A stretch of DNA of 64,000 bases from positions 62,001 to 126,000 of the forward strand of contig MKUP01000032.1 in assembly GCA_001898625.1 (NCBI GenBank), given 5' to 3'. Shown piece after piece: positions 24,633 to 32,825 of the stretch. A program made the position numbers and the translations under genes. The first letter of the stretch is position 1; each line of letters begins with the position of its first letter. The notes beneath the pieces are model-generated. The model was not told the origin of the DNA, did not search any database, and was given only the letters and a program-made list of their open reading frames with translations. The DNA comes from Burkholderiales bacterium 67-32. Lineage in GTDB: Bacteria > Pseudomonadota > Gammaproteobacteria > Burkholderiales > Burkholderiaceae_B.

Positions 24633-26651
24633 ATGAAAACAAAACGATTTGTCATGTCGGCGCTGGCTTTGGCCTCGGGTGCGATGCTGGCCGGTTGCGG
24701 GGGAGACGGGGCCAAGAGCGACGGCGGTTCCGGCACTAGCTACTCGCCCCGTACCTACATGTTGGCGGCCGGGTCGGGGCAGTTGTCGGCCGGCACCGAT
24801 GGGGCGATCCGGACCCTGACCTTGAAGAACGTCGAGTCCGACGTGCTGTGGTACGTCGGCGGCCAGAGCCTGGAGGTGGGGAAGTCTCCGGTCAAGGATT
24901 ACACGGGCAGCATCTGGCGGGACGCCTACGGCGGTGTCGATCCCAATGCGACCGTCCAGTTCCAGCTGCCGGGCGGCGGCATGGAAGGCATCTATGCGGC
25001 GCTTTCCAAGCCCGCCTACGACGAGAAAACCGGGACGATGACGTTCCAGGCGCAGTTGCAGAACGACACGCTGGACCAGGATGCCGGTGCCGCGCTCGCT
25101 TTCGACAATGTCACCGTCAAGGTGCTCAACAACCTGGCGGACGACAAGGAGGTGGCGGAGTACACGCAGTACGCCTCGAAGGCGGCCTTGCAGCTCACCG
25201 CCACGGCTGGCCAGTACAAGGTGGTGCTGAGCCAGGCGGGCGAGGACATGTTCCTGGTGGACAACGCCCCGGGCATGTACTCCGAGGCCCGGCCCGTTTC
25301 CTATTTCCTGCCGCAGTGGTCCTACGCCTACGGCGAGACGGCGCCAACCGCCACGCTGTTCGGCACCACGGCCAAGGGGGCCCCCAAGCTGTACGCCATG
25401 AAACTGTCCAATCCCGCCTATGACGCGGACACCGACGAGATCAGCTACACGGCGACGCTGCAGGGCTCGAATGCGGGCGCGCTGGAAGCCGTCGACGATG
25501 CCGTGCTGAGCATCGCCGCAGGCCGCTTCACGCGCTTCCCCATCCCCGGCAAGGGCACCGCCTACCAGGCTTTCGGCCACGGCTACAACCCTTCGCAGGC
25601 CAACGATACTTACATCTATTTCGGCAGCGACATCGCGCGCAAGCAGGCAGGATCGCTGTGGGGCAAGCAGTCCTATCTTTCGCAGAGCTGCGGATCCGAT
25701 TGCCGCGACGACCTGAAGACCATCAAGAGCATGGGGATCAACTTGATCCGGCTCTACGACTGGGATACCCGCAACGACCACAGCCAGTTCCTGGATTATG
25801 CGAACAGCCTGAACATCAAGGTCGTCGTGCCGCTCAGCAACTGGATCTCCACGCAGGGCTCGGTCGTCTGGAACAGGGACGTCGGCGCCTATTTCTCCAG
25901 CAGGAACTTCGGCAACAAGGCTGGCACCGACTGGCATCCCGCGGTCGCCGGGGTGATCATCTCGAACGAGCTCGATTTCAGTGGCTATCCCGGCAACTAC
26001 AACACCGCCATCGGTCTGGTCGCGCGCTTCATCGAAGAAGCCGACAAGCGGAAGTTCAGCAAGAGCGTGCCGGTCGGCATGCCGGTGACCTTCGTGCCGC
26101 GCGGCGAACCTTACCTGGAAGGGAGGAACATGCCGGGTTGGAACCAGTTCAACCGCCTGCTGACCGATCCCAGGACCGCCAAGTACAGGGACCGCCTCAT
26201 GCTTGCCCCGCAAACCTACAACAACGAGAACTATCTGCTCAGGGACGCGGAAAGCACGGGCCAGGGCTGGATTCCGGCGACGTACAAGCAGTTCGGCGTG
26301 CCTATCCTCTTCACCGAGATCGGCTATAGCCGCGCCAAGCCGGACTACACCGCGAACTATGTCCAGCGGCAGTTGAAAGGAGTGCTGGAGTACCAGAAGA
26401 GCCATCCCGGCCAGATTCTCGGCGTTGCCCACTTCCAGTTCGATGACAAGGTCTGGAAGCAGACCAGCAACGATACCGATACGGAAGGGGCGTTCGGGGC
26501 CTTCCACCATGGCGATGTAGTCAGGACGCTCCAGACCGTCAGGGCCGACTACGATTTCACCAACGACGAAGCCAAGACGTTCGGCTCGCTGACCATCGAC
26601 AAGCTGGTCAAGACTTCCGTCTATGACCCGGTGGTCGAAGCCTACAAATAA
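24633..26651 (+). CDS. Lipoprotein glycoside hydrolase (clan A-like) with duplicated N-terminal domain
   Basis: A 672-residue lipoprotein: signal and lipobox LAGC (Cys22). Residues about 45-165 and 190-295 look like two copies of one domain (AYGGVDPNATVQF with IYAALSKPAYD, against AYGETAPTATLFG with LYAMKLSNPAYD). From about 320 comes a TIM-barrel-like catalytic domain with INLIRLYDWD, acid/base N445-E446 (VIISNELDF) and probable nucleophile E562 (ILFTEIGYS), the clan GH-A pattern shared by GH5, GH17 and GH72. It probably cleaves or remodels a beta-glucan at the cell envelope; substrate unknown. AGGAG lies 7 bp before the ATG. It is divergent from the AraC gene. Confidence 0.75.
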   Translation: MKTKRFVMSALALASGAMLAGCGGDGAKSDGGSGTSYSPRTYMLAAGSGQLSAGTDGAIRTLTLKNVESDVLWYVGGQSLEVGKSPVKDYTGSIWRDAYGGVDPNATVQFQLPGGGMEGIYAALSKPAYDEKTGTMTFQAQLQNDTLDQDAGAALAFDNVTVKVLNNLADDKEVAEYTQYASKAALQLTATAGQYKVVLSQAGEDMFLVDNAPGMYSEARPVSYFLPQWSYAYGETAPTATLFGTTAKGAPKLYAMKLSNPAYDADTDEISYTATLQGSNAGALEAVDDAVLSIAAGRFTRFPIPGKGTAYQAFGHGYNPSQANDTYIYFGSDIARKQAGSLWGKQSYLSQSCGSDCRDDLKTIKSMGINLIRLYDWDTRNDHSQFLDYANSLNIKVVVPLSNWISTQGSVVWNRDVGAYFSSRNFGNKAGTDWHPAVAGVIISNELDFSGYPGNYNTAIGLVARFIEEADKRKFSKSVPVGMPVTFVPRGEPYLEGRNMPGWNQFNRLLTDPRTAKYRDRLMLAPQTYNNENYLLRDAESTGQGWIPATYKQFGVPILFTEIGYSRAKPDYTANYVQRQLKGVLEYQKSHPGQILGVAHFQFDDKVWKQTSNDTDTEGAFGAFHHGDVVRTLQTVRADYDFTNDEAKTFGSLTIDKLVKTSVYDPVVEAYK

Positions 26652-26795
26652 GCAGCAGGAACCCGCGCGGCGCTTGTAACGGCCGCGCGGTACGTATCGA
26701 AACAATCGCGCAATTTACGCACGGCGAGCCCGGGGGCTACCATCCCCGCTCGTCCAGCATCGCCGGACCTTCACGCGTGAACTACGGAGGGGCAG

Positions 26796-27389
26796 GTGCG
26801 CGTCGCATTCGGCAAACTCAGGGCTCGTCTGGCCGCCGGCATCGGTTCGACCATCGCGGTCTGCGCCGCGACGGTCTACGGCATCCTGGGCGCCGCGCCG
26901 CTGCCGGCCGTGACCGGGTACACGGCCGGCAGCCGGATCGAGGCCGGGCAATGGCTGGTGATACCCAGGCGGGCCTGGGTCAGCGAAGAAAAGAAAGTCC
27001 TGGGCGTCCGGCTGCAGGAAGGTGAACGGGCGCTGGTGGTCGAGGCCGACCTGAGCAACCGCACGCAAGCCTCCACCCGCGACTACGCGAAGCTGCTGAA
27101 ACTGCAGTCCGTGGGCGGCGTTTCCGTGCCGGATCCCGAGGTGGCGCTGGTACGCGAGGCCCGGCCGCTGCCGCTGCTGCATCCGGGGCTGGCCGAGCGC
27201 GTGGCTTTCGTCTGGAAACTGCCGGCCTCGGCCGTGTTGCCCACGAGCCTGGAGGCCGATGTCGTCGCCAAGACCTACAAGCCCGTCGACAATCTCTACG
27301 GCACGCCCGGCTGGTTCAACCCGCGCGTGGTGGGACGAATCACGATGGCGGTCGAGATGACGGAAAACCTGGCGGGGCGGGCCTCGTGA
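26796..27389 (+). CDS. Membrane-anchored periplasmic protein, unknown function (first of three)
   Basis: 197 residues, GTG start after a GGAGGGG ribosome site. One N-terminal membrane helix (about 12-33) is followed by an extracytoplasmic domain rich in beta-strand-like pattern (GERALVVEADLSNRT, ERVAFVWKLPASA). It is not a family I can name. The alternation and the late F-x-W-x-x-P segment resemble the immunoglobulin-like DUF4352 layout, but that is a weak likeness. It starts a three-gene unit with GTGA overlaps; the partners have the same build. Confidence 0.7.
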   Translation: MRVAFGKLRARLAAGIGSTIAVCAATVYGILGAAPLPAVTGYTAGSRIEAGQWLVIPRRAWVSEEKKVLGVRLQEGERALVVEADLSNRTQASTRDYAKLLKLQSVGGVSVPDPEVALVREARPLPLLHPGLAERVAFVWKLPASAVLPTSLEADVVAKTYKPVDNLYGTPGWFNPRVVGRITMAVEMTENLAGRAS

Positions 27390-27970
27390 GGCGGCCGTTC
27401 GCTACCGTGGCCATGGTTGCGATGGCTGCTGCCGTGCTGTTCGCGATGCAGCGCAGTACGCCGCGCTATCAGGACCTGACCGGACCCATCCCGGCCTACG
27501 GAAATATTGGGAAGGCGGCGTCCACGCGCCTGTTCGATATCGAGGTCGAGCGCGTGGAGTTCGCGCGGCAACTGGTCGGCAAGCGCTTCGGCGGCGAGAC
27601 ACGGCATGAAAGCGCGGGGGTGTGGGCAATCGTCACGGCGCGGATGGTCGCGCGTTCGCGGTCGGTCAACGTCACGCACGCCGTGTGGGAAGGGCCGACG
27701 GGACTGCGCTACGAGTTGTCGGATCGGCCGGAGTTCCTACCGGACCTGCCGCCCCATACGCTCGAGCCAGGCCTGCCGCAGCGTGGCCGCTTCGTCTTCG
27801 AGATCCGGCCCGACCAGATTCTGGGCGCTACCTTGCTGGTTTCCGAAGGCCCGTTTCCCCGGCTGGATTCCGAGGCGCATGTCGCGTTGAACGCGCTGCC
27901 GACCGCGGCGGACGGCCTGCCGCCGATTGCCGAGGCCTTCGATCTGCAGCAGGCGGGAGGCCGGCCGTGA
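27386..27970 (+). CDS. Membrane-anchored periplasmic protein, unknown function (second of three)
   Basis: 194 residues with a GTG start overlapping the previous stop. An N-terminal helix (about 5-21) precedes a periplasmic domain with VWAIVTARMVARS, VTHAVWEGPTGLRYEL and GRFVFEIRPDQILGATLLVS. That order (long strand, residue-rich turn, then a F-x-x-P-like strand) is what DUF4352-type Ig-like domains show. I cannot assign a function. It is coupled to both neighbours by 4-bp overlaps. Confidence 0.7.
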   Translation: MRRPFATVAMVAMAAAVLFAMQRSTPRYQDLTGPIPAYGNIGKAASTRLFDIEVERVEFARQLVGKRFGGETRHESAGVWAIVTARMVARSRSVNVTHAVWEGPTGLRYELSDRPEFLPDLPPHTLEPGLPQRGRFVFEIRPDQILGATLLVSEGPFPRLDSEAHVALNALPTAADGLPPIAEAFDLQQAGGRP

Positions 27971-28548
27971 ACGCCCGGGACCCGGCCGCTGCGCGGGACG
28001 CTACGGAGCGCCGATGGCGCCGGCACAGCCTGTGGCTGCTGGTGCTCCTCTTGCCCTTGGCCATGGTGGTGGTCATGCATGACAGCGCGCGAACGTGGTG
28101 GAGCGGGCGCGCGCTCATCGCGCGCGAGGTTCCCACGGGCGGCGAGGCCGATCTTGGGGGAGCGAGCTGGCGGCTGCGGGCATTGCGGATGGCGCCGCTG
28201 CCGGCGGGCAAGCGCATACCGGAAAACGCGATGGGCGTGGTGGCCGAATTTGCCGTGCAGGTGCAGGATGCCGACGTGCGCAAGAACTGGGCGGGCTGCG
28301 AGATCGCGCTGGAGGACGGCCAAGGGCGGCGCTGGATGCCGACGCGCGTCTTGCCGCTACCGCGTTCGGAAGCGCGGGAATGCGTGCTGGCCGCGGGGTC
28401 GGGGCCCAAGGCTGGCGACACCGTGCGCATTCGCCACGCCTTCCTGGTGCCGCGCGATGCCGCCGCGGCCCTGCGCGCCACGGTGGCGTTGGGACCGCAG
28501 CGGCCGCGCTACCTGCGCTTTGCTCAGCCGCCGACGCTGGTGCAATAG
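27967..28548 (+). CDS. Membrane-anchored periplasmic protein, unknown function (third of three)
   Basis: 193 residues, GTG start overlapping the previous stop. A basic N-terminus (ERRWRRH) leads into a membrane helix (about 22-38), then a domain with MGVVAEFAVQVQDADVRKNWAGCEIALEDGQGRRW and DTVRIRHAFLVPRDAAAALRATVAL. Its plan matches the two genes before it, which suggests old tandem duplication. It converges on the polytopic membrane protein with a 10-bp gap. Confidence 0.7.
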   Translation: MNARDPAAARDATERRWRRHSLWLLVLLLPLAMVVVMHDSARTWWSGRALIAREVPTGGEADLGGASWRLRALRMAPLPAGKRIPENAMGVVAEFAVQVQDADVRKNWAGCEIALEDGQGRRWMPTRVLPLPRSEARECVLAAGSGPKAGDTVRIRHAFLVPRDAAAALRATVALGPQRPRYLRFAQPPTLVQ

Positions 28549-28558
28549 GCGCTGGCTT

Positions 28559-29851
28559 TCAGGCGGGCCGTTCCAGAGGCGCAGTGGGCGCCGACGCCGA
28601 CTCGCGCCTGGGCCGCGCGAACGCGGTTTCCAGGATCGCCGCCAGAAAGCAGATGCGCAGCGGTTCGATCAGGAGCCCCGTGGATGAGTCGCGGAACGGG
28701 CTGCCCAGCAGCAGCGTCAACCCGTGCGCCCAGAGCTGCCAGGCGTCCAGGTCGTGGGGGCCGATCAGCCGCGTCGCGCCTATCCACAGCCAGGCGCTGC
28801 CCCAGTCGATCAGCCGGTAGCCGACGATGAGCGTGATCAGCAGCAGGACGCCCGAGTTCAGCGTCAGGCGGATGCCGTTGGCGATGGGCAGGTAGCGTGA
28901 ACGGTAGCCGCCGATGAAGTGGGCGGCGAAGTCCCGCAGGAATTTCGGTATTGCCCGGTAGCGTTTGCCGAAGCGTTCGATGCGGCGGTGGATGCGCATC
29001 AGTTCGGTATCGTCGCGCACGTCGTAGCCGTAGACCAGCGCCGTCATGACCAGCCAGACCACCGGCAGCAAGGCGTAGAAGAACAGGTTCGCCAGCAGTT
29101 TGCCGGGCGTCTCGGCAAGCGCTTCCACTGGCACCATCGCCGCCGCCTGCGCGTTCGCCAGCGGCGTGGCCAGGGCATTCAGGAGCGAGGCCAGGTAGTC
29201 CCGGATGCCCAGGCCGGTGACCCAGGTCCAGACGTCGTCCTTCCAGCGGCTGATGACGTACAGGCCGATCAGGATCCAGTTCGTCTCGCAGATCACCATG
29301 ACCACCTGCCACGCCGGCCGTCCGGTGGCATCGCGGCGCCGCTTGGCCAGCTTACGCACCAGCCACGACACCGCGACCGAGACGAACAGCCAGCGCGAAT
29401 CCAGGGCGTCAAGGATATTGCCATGCGAGCCGAACGGGTCCAGGGACAGCGCCAGGCGCGAGTACTGCCGTACGGTGTCGCCCAGGAAACCCCACGCGGC
29501 GTAGTAGGCGAAGAAGGGCAGCAGGGCCACCGTGATGGCCGAAGCCAGCCGGTCCGAGCCGCCGGCGGCCGGCGAGGCCTGGCCACGGGCGGCATCCTGG
29601 GCGCTGCGCACGGCGGGCAGGCCGGGCAGCAGCACCTGGAACATCAGCACCGTCACGATCAGGTGCGCCAGCGCCACCAGCGTCAGCACGGCCAGCCCCG
29701 CCAGGTGGTTGGCGAAGCCGGTGTGCACGGCCAGCCGCAGCAGCAACTCGTTCGCCAGCACGCCGGCAAGCACCAGGCACATCAGTTGCGGCCAGAAGCG
29801 CAGCCACAGGCGGAAGGTCAATGCGAAGGGCGAGGCGATCGATTCCGTCAT
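28559..29851 (-). CDS. Polytopic membrane protein, unknown function
   Basis: A 430-residue inner-membrane protein with roughly eight hydrophobic segments, including LWLRFWPQLMCLVLAGVLAN, LLPFFAYYAAWGFLGD and LLPVVWLVMTALVYGYDV. A cytoplasmic-looking stretch (about 290-330) holds many Arg and Lys residues (MRIHRRIERFGKRYRAIPKF). I do not recognise the family. Convergence with the three single-helix proteins suggests a joint envelope complex. The ATG at 29851 is preferred over one 13 codons upstream. Confidence 0.7.
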   Translation of the reverse strand: MTESIASPFALTFRLWLRFWPQLMCLVLAGVLANELLLRLAVHTGFANHLAGLAVLTLVALAHLIVTVLMFQVLLPGLPAVRSAQDAARGQASPAAGGSDRLASAITVALLPFFAYYAAWGFLGDTVRQYSRLALSLDPFGSHGNILDALDSRWLFVSVAVSWLVRKLAKRRRDATGRPAWQVVMVICETNWILIGLYVISRWKDDVWTWVTGLGIRDYLASLLNALATPLANAQAAAMVPVEALAETPGKLLANLFFYALLPVVWLVMTALVYGYDVRDDTELMRIHRRIERFGKRYRAIPKFLRDFAAHFIGGYRSRYLPIANGIRLTLNSGVLLLITLIVGYRLIDWGSAWLWIGATRLIGPHDLDAWQLWAHGLTLLLGSPFRDSSTGLLIEPLRICFLAAILETAFARPRRESASAPTAPLERPA

Positions 29852-30023
29852 CCCGGCTCCCCATGGGTGGCACGCGAGCGATCCTAGCAAGCGAGGCGCG
29901 CGCGTGCTGTATCTTTTTCCTTCGGAATGCGACCGCCGCCGTACTGGCGTATAACGTCAGGTACGACAAGGCAATGCGCTCGGCCTGGAGACGGGAGCGC
30001 CCACAGGTTCAGTCGGTGCGATC

Positions 30024-30377
30024 ATGGCCCTCAGACACGCAAGTCCCCTGGAAGCGATCGACCTGCATGCCAGCGACGAACAGCGGGGAACCCACGCCAG
30101 CAGCAGCCTGCTCCGCACGGACGGCTTGCAGCTCATGCAACTGGTGCTCCCCGCGGGACACGAACTGCCGCAGCACCACGTGCCCGGCGAACTGACCATC
30201 CAGTGCCTGGCGGGCGAAGCCGTCGTCACCACGCCGCACGGCACCTGTGGACTGGGTCCCGGCCAACTGGTCGCGCTGCTCGGCCAGGAGCCGCACGCGG
30301 TGCGGGCGCTGGCCGATACGACGCTGCTGGTCACGCTGGTGCGCAAGCCCGGCGATGCGGGCCCCGGCGCCGCCTAG
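30024..30377 (+). CDS. Small cupin-domain protein
   Basis: 117 residues forming one cupin barrel: LVLPAGHELPQHHVPGELTIQCLAGEAVV matches cupin motif 1 (G-x5-H-x-H-x-x-x-E) and GPGQLVALLGQEPHAVRAL motif 2, both with metal-ligand-like His and Glu. Function cannot be fixed; such small cupins are often anti-sigma-like or redox sensors. Its stop codon lies in the left arm of a 10-bp inverted repeat, and the ferritin-like gene follows 58 bp later. Confidence 0.82.
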   Translation: MALRHASPLEAIDLHASDEQRGTHASSSLLRTDGLQLMQLVLPAGHELPQHHVPGELTIQCLAGEAVVTTPHGTCGLGPGQLVALLGQEPHAVRALADTTLLVTLVRKPGDAGPGAA

Positions 30378-30415
30378 GGCCTGTGCGAGCCTCCTTTTAG
30401 CGGGAACAGGCCCTA
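30375..30415. repeat. Inverted repeat between cupin and ferritin-like genes
   Basis: TAGGGCCTGT (30375-30384) and ACAGGCCCTA (30406-30415) form a perfect 10-bp stem with a 21-base loop. The left arm overlaps the cupin stop codon (TAG). No T-run follows, so it is more like a REP-type element or an mRNA-stability hairpin than a classical terminator. Confidence 0.6.
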
Positions 30416-30435
30416 ACCATCATTCTGGAGAAATC

Positions 30436-30930
30436 ATGGAGCCCAAATCCGATCGCGCATCGCCGGTGTGCTACGCCGAGCAGGCCGATGCCGCGTACAT
30501 GGGCCAGCTTGCGCGCGAGGAACTGCTGGCGGCGCTGGACGAATTGCTGGAAGCCGAGCGGGCGGGTGCCCGCGTGGCCGAGGAAACCGTGGCGCAATTG
30601 CAGGATCCGGCCGAGCGTGCGCTGATGGAGGACATCCGGCAGGACGAAGTGAAATGGTGCGGCATGCTGATCGCCGCCATCAAGTCGCTGGACGCCAAGC
30701 CCGGCTCGCGTACGGGCGCCTTCCACGGCAAGGCCATGGCCATCGCCGACCTGCCCGCGCGGATGGCTTTCCTGAATCGCGGCCAGGCCTGGGTGGTCAG
30801 GAAGCTGGAAGCGCTGGTGCCCAAGGTCAAGGAGGCCGGCATCCAGGACGATTTGTTGGCGATGCTGGTGGCGCATCGCGAGAATATCGATCGCGTCGAG
30901 GTCCGGTTGGCCGTGGCGGGCAAGCCCTGA
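30436..30930 (+). CDS. Ferritin-like four-helix protein (DUF6306-like)
   Basis: 164 residues, almost entirely helical. The pattern ELLAALDELLEAERAGARVA, LMEDIRQDEVKWCGMLIAAI and LAMLVAHRENIDRVE places Glu and His residues in helices as in ferritin-like diiron proteins. The resemblance to DUF6306 is from memory. A CTGGAG site precedes the ATG by 5 bp. Its stop overlaps the CTG that starts the glycosyltransferase. Confidence 0.75.
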   Translation: MEPKSDRASPVCYAEQADAAYMGQLAREELLAALDELLEAERAGARVAEETVAQLQDPAERALMEDIRQDEVKWCGMLIAAIKSLDAKPGSRTGAFHGKAMAIADLPARMAFLNRGQAWVVRKLEALVPKVKEAGIQDDLLAMLVAHRENIDRVEVRLAVAGKP

Positions 30931-32123
30931 AGATCGCCGTCTACGCCATCTGCCGCGACGAAGCCGGTTTCGCCGAACGCTTCATGGCGTCTTGCGCGGA
31001 CGCCGACGTGGTCGTGGTCGCGGACACGGGATCGACCGACGGCGGCATCGAGCGCCTGGAGGCGCTGGGCGCGTGCGTACATCGCTTGTCCATCGAGCCC
31101 TGGCGCTTCGACGATGCCCGCAACGCCGCGCTGGCGCTGGTGCCGGGGGAGGTGGACGTGTGCGTGTCGCTGGACCTGGACGAGATCCTTTGCCCGGGCT
31201 GGCGGCGGGCCCTGGAGGCCGCCTGGGTGCCGGGCACCACGCGCGCGCACTACGATTTCGTGTCTGCCTTCCATGCGGACGGCAGTCCGGCGATACGCTT
31301 CCTGAACAACCGCATCCATGCCCGCCACGGCTACCGGTGGCGCCACGCCTGCCATGAAGGCATCTATCCCGACCGCATCGCCGAGCAAGGCGTGCTCGCG
31401 CCCGGCATGCGCGTCGAGCATCATCCGGACAGAGCCAAGCCGCGTGCCTCCTATCTGCCGCTGCTGGCCGCCGCGGCGGCCGAGGAACCCCACGATCCGC
31501 GCATGGCGCACTACCATGCGCGCGAGCTGTTCCATGCCGGTCGCCACGAGGAGGCCGCGCGCGAGTTCGAACGCTGTCTGGCTCTGCCGGGCAATCTCTT
31601 CCGGCCCGAGCGGTCGGCCGGCATGCTGTACCTGGCCAAGTGCGAGATGCTCCAGGGCGGCGACGGCCTGGACTGGGCGCTGCGCGCCGCGGTCGAGTGC
31701 CCAGAGCGCCGCGAGCCGTGGGTCACATTGGCCGACATCCGTTACCGGCGCGGCGAGTGGGCCGAGTGCCGGGCGGCGGCGGTCCGGGGGCTGTCGCTGG
31801 CGGGCGAACCCGACGGCTACATGAGCGATCCGGTATGCCACGGCGCGCTACCGCACGATCTTGCGGCCATCGCCAACTGGCGGCTGGGCCGGGCCGGCGA
31901 GGCGCTGGCCCACGCCCAGGAGGCCGTGCGGATGGCCCCTGGCGACGAGCGGCTGCGTGCGAACGTGGAGCTGATCCGCCAGACCCTGCGGGAAGGCGGC
32001 GTCAGCGCCAATACAGCCGGTCGGGATTGTCCACCAGGACAGCCTGACGCAGTTCGGGCGTTGGCAGCCAGCGCGCCAGATCGTCCAGCAAGCGGCTCGG
32101 GCCGATCGGGCGATAAGGGCTGA
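30927..32123 (+). CDS. Family 2 glycosyltransferase with TPR-like C-terminus, CTG start
   Basis: A protein of 398 residues. KIAVYAICRDEAGFAERFM, VVADTGSTDGG and the DxD-type SLDLDEIL mark a GT-A sugar transferase; residues about 175-365 read as TPR-like repeats. Similarity begins at the very codon after CTG (30927), which overlaps the preceding stop as CTGA. The nearby in-frame upstream codons include no ATG, GTG or TTG. The last roughly 40 residues (SANTAGRDCPP onward) look unnatural and overlap the convergent amidohydrolase gene by 122 bp, as if the ancestral stop had been lost. Confidence 0.8.
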   Translation: MKIAVYAICRDEAGFAERFMASCADADVVVVADTGSTDGGIERLEALGACVHRLSIEPWRFDDARNAALALVPGEVDVCVSLDLDEILCPGWRRALEAAWVPGTTRAHYDFVSAFHADGSPAIRFLNNRIHARHGYRWRHACHEGIYPDRIAEQGVLAPGMRVEHHPDRAKPRASYLPLLAAAAAEEPHDPRMAHYHARELFHAGRHEEAAREFERCLALPGNLFRPERSAGMLYLAKCEMLQGGDGLDWALRAAVECPERREPWVTLADIRYRRGEWAECRAAAVRGLSLAGEPDGYMSDPVCHGALPHDLAAIANWRLGRAGEALAHAQEAVRMAPGDERLRANVELIRQTLREGGVSANTAGRDCPPGQPDAVRALAASAPDRPASGSGRSGDKG

Positions 32124-32823
32124 CTTCGTGCGCCGCCTTGCCGGGCGCGCGGGCGGTGTGGGGCCAGTCGCTGCCCCATAGCAGCGCGGACGGGACTTCC
32201 CGGCACAGTGCCTGGGCCCAGCGGGCGGCGTCTTCGGGGTCCGCCAACCGATAGGGGGCGGACAGTTTCAGGTGGACGCGCCCCGAGCGCAGCAGGCCGG
32301 CCAGGGCCGCGGCGGCCTCGGGCGACCAGGGCGCCATGGCGAAATGGTCCAGGACCACGGGGCAGGGCAGCGCGGCCAGCCGGGGCGCCAGCGCCGCGAT
32401 CACGTCGTGGGCCGCATACAACTGCACGTGCCAGCCCAGGCCGGCCACCTGCGCGGCGACGGCGGCAAGCGCCCGTTCCGCCGCACCGATGTCGTGCAGG
32501 CCGGCGCTTTCCAGGTTGACGCGCACGCCCCGTACGCCGCCGTCGTGCAGCGCCCGCAACCGCGCGGGCGTGAAGCCGGCATCGATCACCGCGATTCCGC
32601 GCGCCCGTCCGTCCATGTCCACCAGGGCGTCGAGTAGGCAGCGGTTGTCGGTGCCGTAGACGCTGGGCTGCACGATGACCACGCGCGCCATGCCCGTCTG
32701 TTCCAGGTGGCGGCGCAACTGGGCGGCCGAGGCCGGACCCGGCGTGTAGTGGCGGTCCGCGACCATGGGATAGGACGCGGCGGCGCCGATCACGTGGGTA
32801 TGGCAATCGCACGCCAGGTCCAT
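32002..32823 (-). CDS. Amidohydrolase 2 family, PDC-hydrolase-like
   Basis: A 273-residue TIM-barrel hydrolase. CDCHTHVIG near the start holds the metal-binding HxH; HFAMAPW, LLWGSDWPHT (final Asp) and the end NPDRLYW are typical of the 2-pyrone-4,6-dicarboxylate lactonase (LigI) branch. It probably opens a lactone-like intermediate of aromatic-acid breakdown. It is the last gene of the unit Bug, Bug, dehydrogenase, hydrolase, 2 bp behind the dehydrogenase. Its 3' end overlaps the glycosyltransferase on the other strand. Confidence 0.85.
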   Translation of the reverse strand: MDLACDCHTHVIGAAASYPMVADRHYTPGPASAAQLRRHLEQTGMARVVIVQPSVYGTDNRCLLDALVDMDGRARGIAVIDAGFTPARLRALHDGGVRGVRVNLESAGLHDIGAAERALAAVAAQVAGLGWHVQLYAAHDVIAALAPRLAALPCPVVLDHFAMAPWSPEAAAALAGLLRSGRVHLKLSAPYRLADPEDAARWAQALCREVPSALLWGSDWPHTARAPGKAAHEVSPYRPIGPSRLLDDLARWLPTPELRQAVLVDNPDRLYWR

Positions 32824-32825
32824 GC

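Noticed and set aside
26663-26690. CCGCGCGG repeat after the glycoside hydrolase as a terminator
   Set aside because: The arms are self-complementary GC runs with a 12-base spacer and no T-tract; chance is likely.
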